Assembly (NCBI RefSeq): GCF_004138165.1
Contig: NZ_RYFF01000016.1
Span: 1-64,000, forward strand
DNA from: Candidatus Chloroploca sp. Khr17
GTDB lineage: Bacteria; Chloroflexota; Chloroflexia; Chloroflexales; Chloroflexaceae
Direction: 5' to 3'
Length of the DNA: 64,000 nucleotides
A program made the translations under genes and the position numbers. Numbering within the stretch: position 1 is the stretch's first letter; each line of letters opens with the position of its first letter. The notes under the pieces were generated by a model that worked only from the letters and a program-made list of their open reading frames with translations, was not told the origin of the DNA and made no database searches. Shown here piece by piece: positions 7,838-17,847 of the stretch.

Positions 7838-9454
7838 ATGCGATTTTTACTTGACCAGCGATCATACGAAGAGATGCAGGCACGGCGCTATCACTCGCGA
7901 GATTGTTATGTGCGCGGGCAGGAATACTTGCACCATCTTTATATTGACGGTGTCAAGTATACCATTGCCCGAGCTGTCTATGCCTGTTACACCGAAGCAC
8001 AGAATCGCCAGGATCAGGATGCGATCCTGCATCTAGCGATGCACATCAGTGAACTTGAGCAACTGATCAACGAAATCCGAACGCGTGGCGACACCGTAAC
8101 CTCACTACGCTCGATTGGTGACTCTCCGCCAACTGAGGATGAGGCTCGTCCACAACTAAACAACTCCTTCTTGCCTCCCGAGCCACAGAATCTTGAAGAG
8201 ACCGGCCTCAACCGCACATTTCTGACCGAGCACTTTTTGCGCATTCTCTACAACAAAGGCCGGATCACCGGGCGGGATCTTGCTGACAGCATGTGTTTGA
8301 CCTATCACATTGTGGAAGAGATCATTCTCGATCTGCGCAAAGTAGAACACATTGACATTATCGGGCAACGAGGTTTTGGCGACATCAACTACGAATACAT
8401 TTTGACCCCACGCGGTCAAGAGGCCGCGATGTCGGCGATGGCCAAGGTGCAGTATGTTGGGCCAGCGCCGGTAGTGCTCGCAGACTGGGTTGCCTCGGTG
8501 AAAGCCCAGACGGTGCAGAACGTCAAAGTGACCCGCAAAAACATCCGCGATGCTTTTCAAGGGCTCGTCATTGATGAATCGATCCTCAACTCGGTCGGGC
8601 CAGCCGTCAATTCAGGCACCTCGGTCATGCTCTTTGGGTATCCAGGGAATGGCAAGACCACCATTGCCGAGCGCATCACCAAATTAATGGGTGACGACAT
8701 CTTTATCCCACAAACAATCTATTCCGATGGGGCCGTGATCAAGATGTACGATGCCATTGTGCATGAGCCGCCAAAGCATCCTTGGGATGACACCACAGAA
8801 TATGATCGACGCTGGGTACGCATCAGCCGTCCGGTCGTCATTGTTGGTGGCGAATTAACGCTTGACCAATTGAATCTGATCTACAACGAGACCTCAAAGC
8901 TCTACGAAGCACCGTTTCAGATGAAAGCGAATTGTGGCATCTTTTTGATTGACGACTTTGGACGGCAGCAAGTGCGCGTTTTTGACCTGCTCAACCGGTG
9001 GATCGTACCCTTGGAAAAACGCTACGACTTTCTCAACACCGTCACCGGGCAGAAGATTCAGATCCCCTTTGACCAGTTGATCATGTTCTCGACCAATCTC
9101 GACCCCAAAGATCTTGGGGATGAGGCACTCTTACGGCGCATCAAATACAAATTCGAGATCATTGACCCAACGGAAGATCAATTTCGTGAAATCTGGAAGA
9201 TCATGTGCAAGGTACGCAAGGTGCCATATGATGATCGGAGTATTGACTATCTGATTGCGAAATGGTACAAACCTGATGAGCGGCCATTTCGGATGTGTCA
9301 ACCACGTGACATTCTTGATCAGATCGTCTCGATTGCGCGCTACAATATGGAAACGCCAACCTTGAGCGCGGATCTGCTAGATGCAGCGTGTCTGACCTAC
9401 TTCCCCAGCAAAGAGAAGAAGAGCTTTGGGGCGAAAATTCGGCTGGATCTGTAA
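7838..9454 (+). CDS. Winged-helix/AAA ATPase of unknown function
   Basis: A 538-residue protein starting at MRFLLDQRSYEEMQARRY; GAGAAGG lies eight bases before this ATG, unlike the longer frame from 7766. Residues about 1-110 are a helical region with Tyr/Arg-rich start. Residues about 125-205 look like a winged helix (FLTEHFLRILYNKGRITGRD, then LTPRGQEAAM). The AAA part has Walker A GYPGNGKTT at about 267-275, a Walker B-like GIFLIDDFGRQQ, and an arginine-finger region DEALLRRIKYKFE. The winged helix suggests nucleic-acid or protein binding ahead of the motor. No partner is adjacent; the gene stands alone between long intergenic stretches. The substrate is unknown. Confidence 0.85.
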   Translation: MRFLLDQRSYEEMQARRYHSRDCYVRGQEYLHHLYIDGVKYTIARAVYACYTEAQNRQDQDAILHLAMHISELEQLINEIRTRGDTVTSLRSIGDSPPTEDEARPQLNNSFLPPEPQNLEETGLNRTFLTEHFLRILYNKGRITGRDLADSMCLTYHIVEEIILDLRKVEHIDIIGQRGFGDINYEYILTPRGQEAAMSAMAKVQYVGPAPVVLADWVASVKAQTVQNVKVTRKNIRDAFQGLVIDESILNSVGPAVNSGTSVMLFGYPGNGKTTIAERITKLMGDDIFIPQTIYSDGAVIKMYDAIVHEPPKHPWDDTTEYDRRWVRISRPVVIVGGELTLDQLNLIYNETSKLYEAPFQMKANCGIFLIDDFGRQQVRVFDLLNRWIVPLEKRYDFLNTVTGQKIQIPFDQLIMFSTNLDPKDLGDEALLRRIKYKFEIIDPTEDQFREIWKIMCKVRKVPYDDRSIDYLIAKWYKPDERPFRMCQPRDILDQIVSIARYNMETPTLSADLLDAACLTYFPSKEKKSFGAKIRLDL

Positions 9455-9884
9455 GTTAGGCGTCAAGATACCGTTTCATTGTCATGCTAAGCCCCTACCC
9501 GAGTTCTTTGTGCCAGAAGATACAAATTTCATATAGCTTCAAGATCCTGACGTTCTAGAAGGTTTTTCGGGCTATCTAATGCCGTGTGATGGCTTTCACA
9601 AGCCAAATCTAACTGATCACAAGGTTCGACAAGTGCCGATCTTTCAGTTATAATTCCCTCACAGAAGCGTGTTTGATACGTACGTCCCCACTCCAATGCT
9701 AACAAAATAGCCCAGACGTGGCTGTTATGCAACCAGAAGAACCTGGTTGTGCCGTAGCAGCATCGTCGCTTCAACACCTGTGCAACAGGCTAGAAAGCAA
9801 TATAGCCTCCGGTGTACTCCGAAATAGGGAGATGATAGTGTGTCTGCCGTGTTTGAGTGTGCATTATAACGGAAGGACGGGACG
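9455..9884. other. Intergenic region upstream of sdhCAB
   Basis: No convincing gene. A possible promoter is TTCGAC-18-TATAAT (9625-9630 and 9649-9654), and a weaker TATAAC lies at 9865-9870, next to GGAAGGA (9871-9877), the likely ribosome binding site of sdhC. A short hairpin (arms 9730-9736 and 9743-9749) lies between them. If the distal promoter is used, sdhC has a leader of about 220 nt. Confidence 0.5.
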
Positions 9885-10625
9885 ATGACAGGGGTTCTCA
9901 CGCTCTATCGGACGTCGGTTGGAAAAAAGGTAATCATGGCCCTGACGGGGTTCATTCTGGTTGGCTTTGTGGTTTTCCACATGTATGGCAATACCAAGAT
10001 GTACCAGGGGCCCGAAGCATTTAATGCCTACGCTGTCGGGTTGCGTGAACTGGCCTATCCGGTGTTTGGCTATGAGCATCTCTTGTGGATTGCCCGTCTG
10101 GTGCTGATTGGGGCCGTGATTCTCCACATCTGGTCGGCAACAGCATTGACGATGCAGAGCCAGAAGAGCACGAGTGCAAACGCGGTCAGCGGGACACGGC
10201 GGTACGGTGAGCAGAAGCGCCAGACAAGCTATGCGGCCTATACAATGCGCTTTGGTGGCATTGTGTTGCTGCTCTTTATCATCTATCACATTTTGCACCT
10301 GACCTTCGGGATGGTTGGCTACGGACCGGGTGAGTTTCAGCATCCCAATTATCTGGGTGCCCATCCTGAGTACTTTGTCTACAACAACGTTGTCGTGGGC
10401 TTCCAGAATCCCCTCATCTCGGGCTTTTATATGCTCGCAATGGTGTTTCTGGGGATGCACCTCTATCATGGGGTATGGAGCATGTTCCAGACCTTGGGGC
10501 TGAATAGCGTGAAGTATACAGGCGTACTACGTGGGCTGGCGGTCCTGGTTGCGGTGGCTGTCGTCATTGGCAATCTCTCATTTCCGATTGCCGTAATGGC
10601 AGGCATTGTCGGGCCGGCAGTCTAA
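9885..10625 (+). CDS. sdhC: Succinate dehydrogenase cytochrome b subunit
   Basis: Membrane anchor of succinate dehydrogenase, linking the soluble SdhA/SdhB part to quinone. The 246-residue protein has five hydrophobic helices, as in the B-type, single-anchor, di-heme cytochrome b of Bacteroidetes and epsilonproteobacterial enzymes. Candidate heme histidines lie in [29 protein letters not shown] and [14 protein letters not shown]. It is the first gene of sdhCAB and ends 28 bp before sdhA. Confidence 0.93.
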   Translation: MTGVLTLYRTSVGKKVIMALTGFILVGFVVFHMYGNTKMYQGPEAFNAYAVGLRELAYPVFGYEHLLWIARLVLIGAVILHIWSATALTMQSQKSTSANAVSGTRRYGEQKRQTSYAAYTMRFGGIVLLLFIIYHILHLTFGMVGYGPGEFQHPNYLGAHPEYFVYNNVVVGFQNPLISGFYMLAMVFLGMHLYHGVWSMFQTLGLNSVKYTGVLRGLAVLVAVAVVIGNLSFPIAVMAGIVGPAV

Positions 10626-10653
10626 ACCTATATACGGTGAGGAGTTTCTTTCG

Positions 10654-12627
10654 ATGAGCGATACGAAAAACGAGACGACGACGCGTACAGGGGTACGTCA
10701 GATCGAGTTTGTGAAGGGTCTCGAGTCTGGTGCGCCCGGTGGGCCGATTGAGCAGCGTTGGGATACGCATCGGTTCCAGATGAAACTGGTCAATCCGGCG
10801 AATCGCCGTCGTTATAGTGTGATTGTTGTTGGTTCAGGTCTCGCGGGTGGTGCCGCCGCTGCGACGCTTGGTGAGCAGGGCTATAATGTCAAGTGCTTCT
10901 GCTATCAGGATAGCCCGCGGCGTGCCCATAGCATCGCTGCGCAGGGCGGGATCAATGCGGCCAAGAACTACCGCAACGATGGTGATAGCATTCATCGGCT
11001 CTTTTATGATACCGTCAAGGGCGGTGACTTTCGTGCCCGTGAGTCGAATGTTTATCGACTGGCCCAGGTGTCGGTAAATATTATTGACCAGTGTGTGGCC
11101 CAGGGTGTGCCTTTTGCCCGTGAGTACGGTGGCTACCTCGACAACCGTTCATTCGGTGGGGCGCAGGTATCGCGCACGTTCTATGCACGAGGGCAGACGG
11201 GGCAACAGTTGTTGCTTGGGGCGTATCAAGCGCTTGAGCGCCAGATTGCGGCTGGCGCGGTCAAGATGTTCCCCCGCAACGAGATGCTTGATGTTGTGGT
11301 AATTGATGGCTATGCCCGCGGCATCATTACCCGTGATATGGTCACCGGCAAGATCGAGCGCCATGTGGCCGATGCGGTGGTGCTCGCAACTGGTGGCTAT
11401 GGCAATGTCTTTTACCTCAGCACCAATGCCAAGGGCTGCAATACGACGGCGATCTGGCGCGCCCATCGCCGGGGGGCCTTTTTTGGCAATCCGTGTTTTA
11501 CGCAGATCCACCCGACGTGTATCCCGGTGACGGGCGATCATCAGAGCAAGTTGACCCTGATGAGCGAGTCGCTGCGCAATGACGGGCGGATCTGGGTGCC
11601 CAAGAAGGTCGGTGAGACCCGCGATCCGCGTCAGATCCCCGAGAATGAGCGCTACTACTACCTCGAAGAGCGCTACCCAAGCTTTGGGAACCTGGTACCG
11701 CGTGACGTAGCTTCGCGCAATGCCAAGCAGGTCTGTGATGAAGGGCGCGGCGTTGGCCCTGGTGGGCTCGGCGTCTACCTCGACTTCTCGGATAGCATCA
11801 AGCGTCTTGGCAAAGCAAAGATTGTTGAGCGCTATGGCAACCTGTTTGATATGTATGCGCAGATTACCGGTGAAAACCCCTACGAGACGCCGATGCGCAT
11901 CTATCCGGCGATCCACTATACGATGGGTGGCCTCTGGGTTGACTACAATCTGATGAGCACCATCCCCGGTCTCTTTGTGGCTGGCGAAGCAAACTTCTCG
12001 GATCACGGGGCCAACCGCCTTGGCGCGTCGGCACTGATGCAGGGTCTCGCGGATGGCTACTTTGTGTTGCCCTACACGATTGCCAACTTCCTGGCCGGCA
12101 TTAAGCCAGGTGGCATCGATACCAATCACGCCGCTTTTGCCAAGGCCGAGGCCGAGGTGAATGACCGCGTCAAGAAGTTCCTGTCAATCAATGGCAAGCG
12201 TACGGTCGACGACTTCCACCGTGAGCTTGGCAAGATGATGTGGGACGAGTGCGGTATGGCGCGCAACGAAACTGGCCTCAAGAAGGCCCTTCAGCGTATT
12301 CCCGAGATTCGCGAGGAGTTCTGGCAAAACGTGCGGGTGCCAGGGGAAAGCAACGACCTCAACCAGGAACTGGAGAAGGCCGGTCGTGTGGCCGACTTCC
12401 TTGAACTGGGCGAATTGATGTGCATTGACGCCTTGCAGCGCAGCGAGTCGTGCGGTGGTCACTTCCGCGAAGAGAGCCAGACGCCTGATGGTGAAGCGTT
12501 GCGCGACGACGAAAACTTCAGCTATGTCTCGGCCTGGGAATACACGGGGACCCTGTCGAAGCCCGAATTGCATAAAGAACCGCTGGCGTTCGAGTATGTG
12601 AAGCCGTCCCAGCGCAGCTATAAGTAA
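10654..12627 (+). CDS. sdhA: Succinate dehydrogenase flavoprotein subunit
   Basis: Catalytic FAD subunit oxidising succinate to fumarate in the TCA cycle. The dinucleotide-binding motif [19 protein letters not shown] lies at about residues 52-70. [14 protein letters not shown] contains the conserved region that holds the covalent-flavin loop, and HTM-type active-site sequence is seen as [13 protein letters not shown] start at MSDTKNE (657 residues) because GAGGAG lies nine bases upstream; a longer frame from 10606 overlaps sdhC and has no such site. Flanked by sdhC and sdhB. Confidence 0.96.
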   Translation: MSDTKNETTTRTGVRQIEFVKGLESGAPGGPIEQRWDTHRFQMKLVNPANRRRYSVIVVGSGLAGGAAAATLGEQGYNVKCFCYQDSPRRAHSIAAQGGINAAKNYRNDGDSIHRLFYDTVKGGDFRARESNVYRLAQVSVNIIDQCVAQGVPFAREYGGYLDNRSFGGAQVSRTFYARGQTGQQLLLGAYQALERQIAAGAVKMFPRNEMLDVVVIDGYARGIITRDMVTGKIERHVADAVVLATGGYGNVFYLSTNAKGCNTTAIWRAHRRGAFFGNPCFTQIHPTCIPVTGDHQSKLTLMSESLRNDGRIWVPKKVGETRDPRQIPENERYYYLEERYPSFGNLVPRDVASRNAKQVCDEGRGVGPGGLGVYLDFSDSIKRLGKAKIVERYGNLFDMYAQITGENPYETPMRIYPAIHYTMGGLWVDYNLMSTIPGLFVAGEANFSDHGANRLGASALMQGLADGYFVLPYTIANFLAGIKPGGIDTNHAAFAKAEAEVNDRVKKFLSINGKRTVDDFHRELGKMMWDECGMARNETGLKKALQRIPEIREEFWQNVRVPGESNDLNQELEKAGRVADFLELGELMCIDALQRSESCGGHFREESQTPDGEALRDDENFSYVSAWEYTGTLSKPELHKEPLAFEYVKPSQRSYK

Positions 12628-12640
12628 GAGGGGATTTCTG

Positions 12641-13420
12641 ATGAAGGTTACGCTCAAGGTCTGGCGTCAGAAGAATGCCAAGACGCCAGGCGAGTTCAAG
12701 ACATACCCCGCCAACCATGTGAGTCCAGACATGTCGTTTCTTGAGATGCTGGACGTGGTGAATCAGGAGTTAATCCTAAAGGGCGAGGAGCCAATTGCCT
12801 TTGATCATGACTGCCGTGAGGGTATCTGCGGTATGTGTTCCTTGATGATCAACGGTATTGCCCATGGCAAAAAAGCCGTGACGACATGCCAGTTGCACAT
12901 GCGCAGCTTTAACGATGGGGATACGATCACGATCGAGCCATGGCGAGCCATGCCGTTCCCGATCCTCAAGGATCTCGTGGTTGACCGGGGCAGCTTTGAT
13001 CGCATCATCCAGGCAGGGGGCTTTATCAGCGCCTCGACCGGCTCGGCACCTGATGGCAATAGCATTCCCGTTGCCAAACCAGACGCCGACAAAGCTATGG
13101 ATGCAGCGGCGTGCATTGGTTGTGGTGCGTGTGTCGCCGCTTGCCCGAACGGCTCGGCCATGCTCTTTACTGCCGCAAAGGTGACGCACCTGGGCTTTTT
13201 GCCCCAGGGCCAGACCGAGCGCCACCAACGCGCCGTGAACATGATCGCGGTGCATGATGCCGAGGGCTTTGGCAACTGTACGAACATTGGCGAGTGTTCG
13301 GCAGTCTGTCCCAAAGAGATCAGCCTCGATACGATCTCGCGGCTGAACCGTGATATTGTGGTCGCAGCCCTGAAGGGCATTGAACCAACCGTGGAGACTG
13401 CGGCCGCAAAAGCAAGTTAG
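12641..13420 (+). CDS. sdhB: Succinate dehydrogenase iron-sulfur subunit
   Basis: Electron-transfer subunit between flavin and membrane anchor. The N-terminal plant-type [2Fe-2S] motif is [11 protein letters not shown] plus a distal Cys in AVTTCQL (about residues 63-90). The C-terminal half has [14 protein letters not shown] (about 157-170) and [15 protein letters not shown] (about 212-226), supplying the [4Fe-4S] and [3Fe-4S] ligands. At 259 residues it has normal length. It starts 13 bp after sdhA and ends just before a strong hairpin terminator. Confidence 0.96.
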   Translation: MKVTLKVWRQKNAKTPGEFKTYPANHVSPDMSFLEMLDVVNQELILKGEEPIAFDHDCREGICGMCSLMINGIAHGKKAVTTCQLHMRSFNDGDTITIEPWRAMPFPILKDLVVDRGSFDRIIQAGGFISASTGSAPDGNSIPVAKPDADKAMDAAACIGCGACVAACPNGSAMLFTAAKVTHLGFLPQGQTERHQRAVNMIAVHDAEGFGNCTNIGECSAVCPKEISLDTISRLNRDIVVAALKGIEPTVETAAAKAS

Positions 13421-13430
13421 CTGAACAGTG

Positions 13431-13476
13431 CATAAAACAGCGACGGCGGGGTGTTCCCCGCCGTCGCTGTTTTATG
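13431..13476. terminator. Bidirectional terminator between sdhB and a glycosyltransferase gene
   Basis: Arms 13431-13451 and 13456-13476 are exact reverse complements (21 bp) with a TGTT loop. A-rich left flank and T-rich right flank make it work on both strands. The stop codon of the minus-strand gene lies inside the right arm. Confidence 0.9.
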
Positions 13477-14632
13477 TGCTTGCGACTGCTTCCAGGATCG
13501 CAATGGTTTCACGGGCGACCTGACGATACGAAAACCGTGCGGCCTGGGCCAGGCCTTGCGCCGACAGTTCGGTACGCAAACGGTCATCACCAAGCACACG
13601 GGCAAGGGCAGCAACCCAGCCAATCACATCATCGGGGGGCACCCGAATGGCCGCCGGGCCAACAACCTCGGGCAGGCTACTGGCATTGCTGACCACCACA
13701 GGGGCACCGCAGGCCATCGCTTCAAGCGGCGGGAGACCAAACCCTTCGTAGCGCGAGGGAAACGCAAAGACCGTACAAGCCTGATAGAGCAACGGGCCAT
13801 CTTCCGTTGGCACATCAATCCGGCGTACGGACGTTGTCAGTTCGAGTTCGGCGATCAGGCCATCTAGATCAGGAAAGAGGCGGCGATCGTGGCCGAGCAG
13901 ACGCCCGGCAATCGCCAGAGTGGCGCGCACACCGCGTGCGCGGAGCAACGCAAAAGCTTGCAACAGCACGGTCAGATTTTTGCGGGCATCCAGCCCCCCC
14001 ACATAATAGATGAATGGTTCGGTCAACCCATAGCGTCGGGCAACCTCTGTTCGGGCCGTTTCTTTATCCCCAGGTTGATACTGATCGCCTGCCGCCAGCA
14101 AGACCGGTGTTACCCGTGCAGAGGGCATGCGCAAGTGCGTTACAATATCATCGCGGCTGCGCATGGAAAAGGTGAGGACATGCTTGCTCTGGCGCACGGT
14201 GCGTTTCACCAGTGACATATAGGCACGCACATGCAACCCGCCGCGATACTCGGGCAAGATCAGCGGAATGATATCACCTACCGTTGTCACAACTGGCACC
14301 GAAGCATAGAATGGTGGCGCAAAATAGGGCACAAAGAGCACAGCAGGTTCACGGCGATCGGCCAGGCGCTGAACCGCCCAGGGAAGAGTCAGTTGCTCAA
14401 AGGCAAGTTTCGCAAGATTAGCTCCCAGACGCGTGGAGGGCGGACGGACACGCAACAGCTTTACACCATGTGGGGGCAAAGGCACAGCGGAAGCAGGCGA
14501 AGGGGTGAGCAGGATATAACGATGCTGCGGGGCGACCTGGGGTAGCCAGCGCACCAACCCGTGCAGGTACTGACCACTCCCCACATTTGGTTCGGCCCAG
14601 AAGCTCCCGTTAATCAACACCTGCACAGACAT
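13472..14632 (-). CDS. GT4-family glycosyltransferase
   Basis: A 386-residue GT-B fold enzyme of glycosyltransferase family 4, transferring a sugar from a nucleotide donor during polysaccharide or glycolipid assembly. The N-terminal acceptor domain has the glycine-rich NVGSGQYLHGLVRWLP. The C-terminal donor domain has YYVGGLDARKNL and PSRYEGFGLPPLEAMACG, the E-x7-E signature. The start MSVQVLING at 14632 is preferred over 14653 because AGGAG lies a few bases upstream. Divergently transcribed from a GT39-like gene, which hints at a shared glycan pathway. Donor and acceptor cannot be read from sequence. Confidence 0.88.
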   Translation of the reverse strand: MSVQVLINGSFWAEPNVGSGQYLHGLVRWLPQVAPQHRYILLTPSPASAVPLPPHGVKLLRVRPPSTRLGANLAKLAFEQLTLPWAVQRLADRREPAVLFVPYFAPPFYASVPVVTTVGDIIPLILPEYRGGLHVRAYMSLVKRTVRQSKHVLTFSMRSRDDIVTHLRMPSARVTPVLLAAGDQYQPGDKETARTEVARRYGLTEPFIYYVGGLDARKNLTVLLQAFALLRARGVRATLAIAGRLLGHDRRLFPDLDGLIAELELTTSVRRIDVPTEDGPLLYQACTVFAFPSRYEGFGLPPLEAMACGAPVVVSNASSLPEVVGPAAIRVPPDDVIGWVAALARVLGDDRLRTELSAQGLAQAARFSYRQVARETIAILEAVAST

Positions 14633-14702
14633 TGCTCCTGGGGAAACGGGCAAGCCCGTGCCTCAATAAGCCTGAACATCTCATCACATCTCATCTGGCA
14701 CA

Positions 14703-14711
14703 AGGATACCA
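14703..14711 (-). promoter_or_regulatory. Extended -10 promoter of the GT4 gene
   Basis: TGG-TATCCT on the minus strand, about 70 bases before the GT4 ATG. The same bases lie immediately before the ATG of the divergent gene at 14716. Confidence 0.4.
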
Positions 14712-14715
14712 TACT

Positions 14716-16221
14716 ATGCAACAGATGCCCTCATACCAGGCACTGCTCAACCGCATTGATCTCCCCCGTCTCATCACATGGGCATTGCCCCTCTGGGGGT
14801 TGGTCGTGATGCTAGCTCTGGTTGATTACCCAGCGATGCATCGTGATCTCTGGGCTGACGAAGCATTTTCAGCGAGTTACACGTTTCATACAACGATTCG
14901 GGAGGTGTTGGATGACGTGCGCAAGAATGAAGCAACCCCGCCGCTCTATTTTCTGCTGCTCTGGGGATGGGCTCAGATAGTTGGGCATGACGAGGCGAGT
15001 CTCAGGGCTTTTTCACTGGCGGCCGCAGCGATCGCAACGATGCTCTTTGCTTTGCTCGCACGGCGACACCTCGCCTTGCCGGCCAGTTTTTTGAGCGTGA
15101 CCGCGTTTGCGCTCGCCCCGATCTTACAGAACTACGCCCTTGAAGTCCGTGGCTACACGCTGACGATTCTACTCGGTGTGGTCAGCCTCATCACCTTCGA
15201 AAACCTCTGGCGGCATCCCGAGAGTAGTCGTGCGCAGGCAAACTATCTGGCCAGTGCCCTGGCCCTTTTTTTTACCTCTTACTTTAGCCTTGCACTCTTA
15301 GCTGCACAATGGCTCTGCTGGTTCTGGCAATTGCGTCCACCTGCCACGCTGAAACGTCGGCTCACCGACTGGGCTGTCTTGCATCTCGTCATGGCGTTGG
15401 GCATTGCCTGGTGGTTGCCGAGTCTGGCGTACCAACTTGCGGTAGCCCCTGATGTAACTGCCGACTGGAGTAGGGGGCCAGGCGATTATTATATGCTGCT
15501 GCTCAGTCTTGTTGTGGGCAGTCCTCAAGCAGGGAACTGGTTCATCTTGTGGCTGCTCGGTGCAGCTGCCAGCATCGTACTTATCCTGGCCGGCGCTTCG
15601 CATCATGATCAAGCCATCAGAGGAGTGGTCTTTCGGGCAACAGTGCTGCCGACTCTTCTGCTCTTCGGCTTATGTGTCACCCTTGAAGTAACAGCCTACC
15701 GCTATCTAAGCCTTCTCTTGCCTGGGGCGATGCTCGCGGTTGGGGCGGGTTTCAGTGCCTTGCGCACCCGTCGCGCCCTGCTGGCCTGGAGCCTTCTGAG
15801 TCTTGTTGCGATCGCGCTGCTTTTGCCACAATTCATCCCAACGACACAGGCAAGCCAACCACTAAAGCCCTGGCAAAAACTGAGCAGCATTGTTGAACAG
15901 AATCTTGCGCCAACAGGTGATGTCGTCATCTTTCATCCGCCGTGGGATCAGCGCATTTTCACCTACTACGCCGGTGACGTGGAGGCACCCTTGCTTGGCG
16001 CATATCACTACGATGAGTTCTATCACATCCAGGGTTACACACTGCGCCAGACCTGGCGAACCGAGCAAGCAGTGCCACTGATCGCGTCACACCGGCGGGT
16101 ATGGGTTTTTTACAACCAGATGTTTCACACCATACCGCCGCTCGATCTACCCTATCGTGAGGCAAGAAGATGGCGTGAAGGCAAGTTGGAACTCATCCTC
16201 TACGTTGTTGATGAACCTTAG
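14716..16221 (+). CDS. GT39-like (PMT-superfamily) membrane glycosyltransferase
   Basis: A 501-residue polytopic membrane protein with about ten hydrophobic helices. Near the N-terminus HRDLWADEAFSASYTF has the Asp-Glu pair in the first periplasmic loop that is catalytic in lipid-linked sugar transferases of the PMT/ArnT type. ATPPLYFLLLWGWAQIVGHDE also matches this superfamily. The soluble C-terminal region begins at about residue 395. The start at 14716 is preferred because the longer frame from 14632 overlaps the divergent gene. Substrate unknown. Confidence 0.82.
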   Translation: MQQMPSYQALLNRIDLPRLITWALPLWGLVVMLALVDYPAMHRDLWADEAFSASYTFHTTIREVLDDVRKNEATPPLYFLLLWGWAQIVGHDEASLRAFSLAAAAIATMLFALLARRHLALPASFLSVTAFALAPILQNYALEVRGYTLTILLGVVSLITFENLWRHPESSRAQANYLASALALFFTSYFSLALLAAQWLCWFWQLRPPATLKRRLTDWAVLHLVMALGIAWWLPSLAYQLAVAPDVTADWSRGPGDYYMLLLSLVVGSPQAGNWFILWLLGAAASIVLILAGASHHDQAIRGVVFRATVLPTLLLFGLCVTLEVTAYRYLSLLLPGAMLAVGAGFSALRTRRALLAWSLLSLVAIALLLPQFIPTTQASQPLKPWQKLSSIVEQNLAPTGDVVIFHPPWDQRIFTYYAGDVEAPLLGAYHYDEFYHIQGYTLRQTWRTEQAVPLIASHRRVWVFYNQMFHTIPPLDLPYREARRWREGKLELILYVVDEP

Positions 16222-16273
16222 CTTGGATTTTAGATCGATCACCGCAAACGGTCAAGCTCCTTTGAAACAGGTC

Positions 16274-16897
16274 TTACGCACGAGAAAGGTCTGTTTGCCT
16301 GATCCGGTGCTGGCTCGCACGCAGGGTGCCAAGTTCATGGGCGGCATACTCCGTGGCACGGAGGATGCGATCAAGCCCGGCCCGCACTTCGAGGTCAAGA
16401 TTTTCTTCTTGCAAGAGCTGCGTTTCACCCATAATAACGGTGAGATGCTGGCTGATATGATGTGCCGACGCACGCATCGCCTCTTGCTGCAGGCGGAGAC
16501 GCTCACGTTCGCGTTCGGCTTGCAAGAGACAGGCGTAGTCATTGGCGCGAACAAGCATCAGGTGTAACAAGTCTGCGTTGATGGGCCTGGAGAGATAGGC
16601 GAAGGCACCTGTGCGCAATGCTTCGAGGCCGAAAGCATCCCTTTCAGGGGCATCAAGAACCAGCAGAGGCACGGCGGGAGAGCGTTCCTGTTGCAGGGTG
16701 CGCAAAAACGCCAAGCCACTCCCATCAGGAAGCATCTGGGCAATGAGGATAACGGCGGGATGCTGCTGTCCCAACTGTTCACGGGCGTCAGCCTGGCTAT
16801 GAGCAACGAGAAGAGCAAAACCTTCTTCATCTGCGACCGTGCTTCGTGATAGCTCGATAAGGGAATCGTCTCCGACCACGAGCAGTTGTGCCTGCAT
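16274..16897 (-). CDS. Pseudo-receiver protein with a DHp-like helical tail
   Basis: A 207-residue protein with a CheY-like fold (about 1-120) and a helical region (about 125-195) resembling the dimerisation/His-box of histidine kinases (ASAHHISQHLTVIMGETQLL). The receiver keeps an acidic pair (VGDDS), but the phospho-acceptor position reads ILIAQMLPDGSG, with Ala53 in place of Asp. The switch Thr/Ser is replaced (LLVLDAPE) and the conserved Lys is Arg (YLSRPIN). There is no ATP-binding kinase domain. It therefore probably signals without receiver phosphorylation, perhaps by binding a partner kinase. Single gene; partner unknown. Confidence 0.75.
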   Translation of the reverse strand: MQAQLLVVGDDSLIELSRSTVADEEGFALLVAHSQADAREQLGQQHPAVILIAQMLPDGSGLAFLRTLQQERSPAVPLLVLDAPERDAFGLEALRTGAFAYLSRPINADLLHLMLVRANDYACLLQAERERERLRLQQEAMRASAHHISQHLTVIMGETQLLQEENLDLEVRAGLDRILRATEYAAHELGTLRASQHRIRQTDLSRA

Positions 16898-17000
16898 GAT
16901 GCTTCCTTTCGCCGTAGGACGTGATGAGGGGCTAGGATGGCGAGATTGCTTGAGCGTACCACGCTTATATTACCAGAAAAAGACGAGGGTTAAGAAGTTT

Positions 17001-17834
17001 TTACAATTCAGGCAGTAACTGACATACCGGGCAAAAGAAGGTACTGCGCTGGGCAATGACCACGCGTTCGATGGTGGTTCCGCAGCGCTGGCAGGGTTGT
17101 CCAGCGCGATCATAGACAAGAAAATAGTCCTGTTGCTGTCCACGACGGCCATAGCCATTGCGGTAATTGCGCAACGAACTGCCCTCGTGTTGAATAGCCT
17201 GGGTAAGGATGTCACGGATCGCCTGATGCAAGGCTGCAACGCCATTGGCATCAATCGCAACAGCAGGCATCAAGGGGTGCAGGCGGGCAAGCCAGAGGGC
17301 TTCGCTGGCATAGATATTGCCCATGCCAGCAATGAGGCGCTGGTCAAGCAGCAAGGGCTTGATTTTGGTGCGGCGTCCGGCCAAGATATGGGCAAGCGTT
17401 GCCGCCGTAAAGGTCTCTTCGAGTGGCTCGGGGCCATGAGCCGCATCGAGTGCGCCCAAGCCAGCAGGATCAAGCAGGCGCACCCGACCAAATTTGCGCT
17501 CGTCATCAAAAAAGATCCGCCGCCCATCATCAAGGCAGATGATCAAATGCACATGCGTACGCGCCGGTTCTGCGGGATCATGGACCGTCAGGTTGCCCGA
17601 CATACGCAGGTGGATCGCCATTGTCAGATCGTTCGCGAGGTGCAGCAAGACCCATTTGGCACGTCGAGCGACCTGCATAATGCATTGCCCGCTGATCATC
17701 GCAGCAAAAGCTTCAGCAGACAACGGCTCAAGCATGCGCTCCCAATCGAGGCGTTCAAGGCCAACGATGGTACGTCCTGTGACCTGTGAGGCGAGGGAGC
17801 GGGCGGCAATTTCTACTTCGGGTAATTCTGGCAT
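17001..17834 (-). CDS. mutM: Formamidopyrimidine-DNA glycosylase
   Basis: Base-excision repair enzyme removing 8-oxoguanine and FaPy lesions with AP-lyase activity. It starts MPELPEVEIAARSLASQ, where the Pro after Met is the catalytic nucleophile and Glu3 the general acid. QRLIAGMGNIYASEALW is the helix-two-turn-helix region. The C-terminal zinc finger is CQRCGTTIERVV followed by FFCPVCQ. The upstream frame to 17999 overlaps moaE and can be ignored; AGAGGAAGG lies just before ATG 17834. Last gene of the photolyase-moaD-moaE-mutM operon, 13 bp after moaE. Confidence 0.95.
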   Translation of the reverse strand: MPELPEVEIAARSLASQVTGRTIVGLERLDWERMLEPLSAEAFAAMISGQCIMQVARRAKWVLLHLANDLTMAIHLRMSGNLTVHDPAEPARTHVHLIICLDDGRRIFFDDERKFGRVRLLDPAGLGALDAAHGPEPLEETFTAATLAHILAGRRTKIKPLLLDQRLIAGMGNIYASEALWLARLHPLMPAVAIDANGVAALHQAIRDILTQAIQHEGSSLRNYRNGYGRRGQQQDYFLVYDRAGQPCQRCGTTIERVVIAQRSTFFCPVCQLLPEL

Positions 17835-17847
17835 AACCTTCCTCTCA

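Noticed and set aside
9529-9777. 82-codon open frame on the minus strand in the intergenic region before sdhC
   Set aside because: No ribosome binding site, no recognisable motif and unusual composition; not enough to call a gene.
11149-12129. 326-codon minus-strand frame opposite sdhA
   Set aside because: Antisense shadow of a clear sdhA gene; no own motifs.
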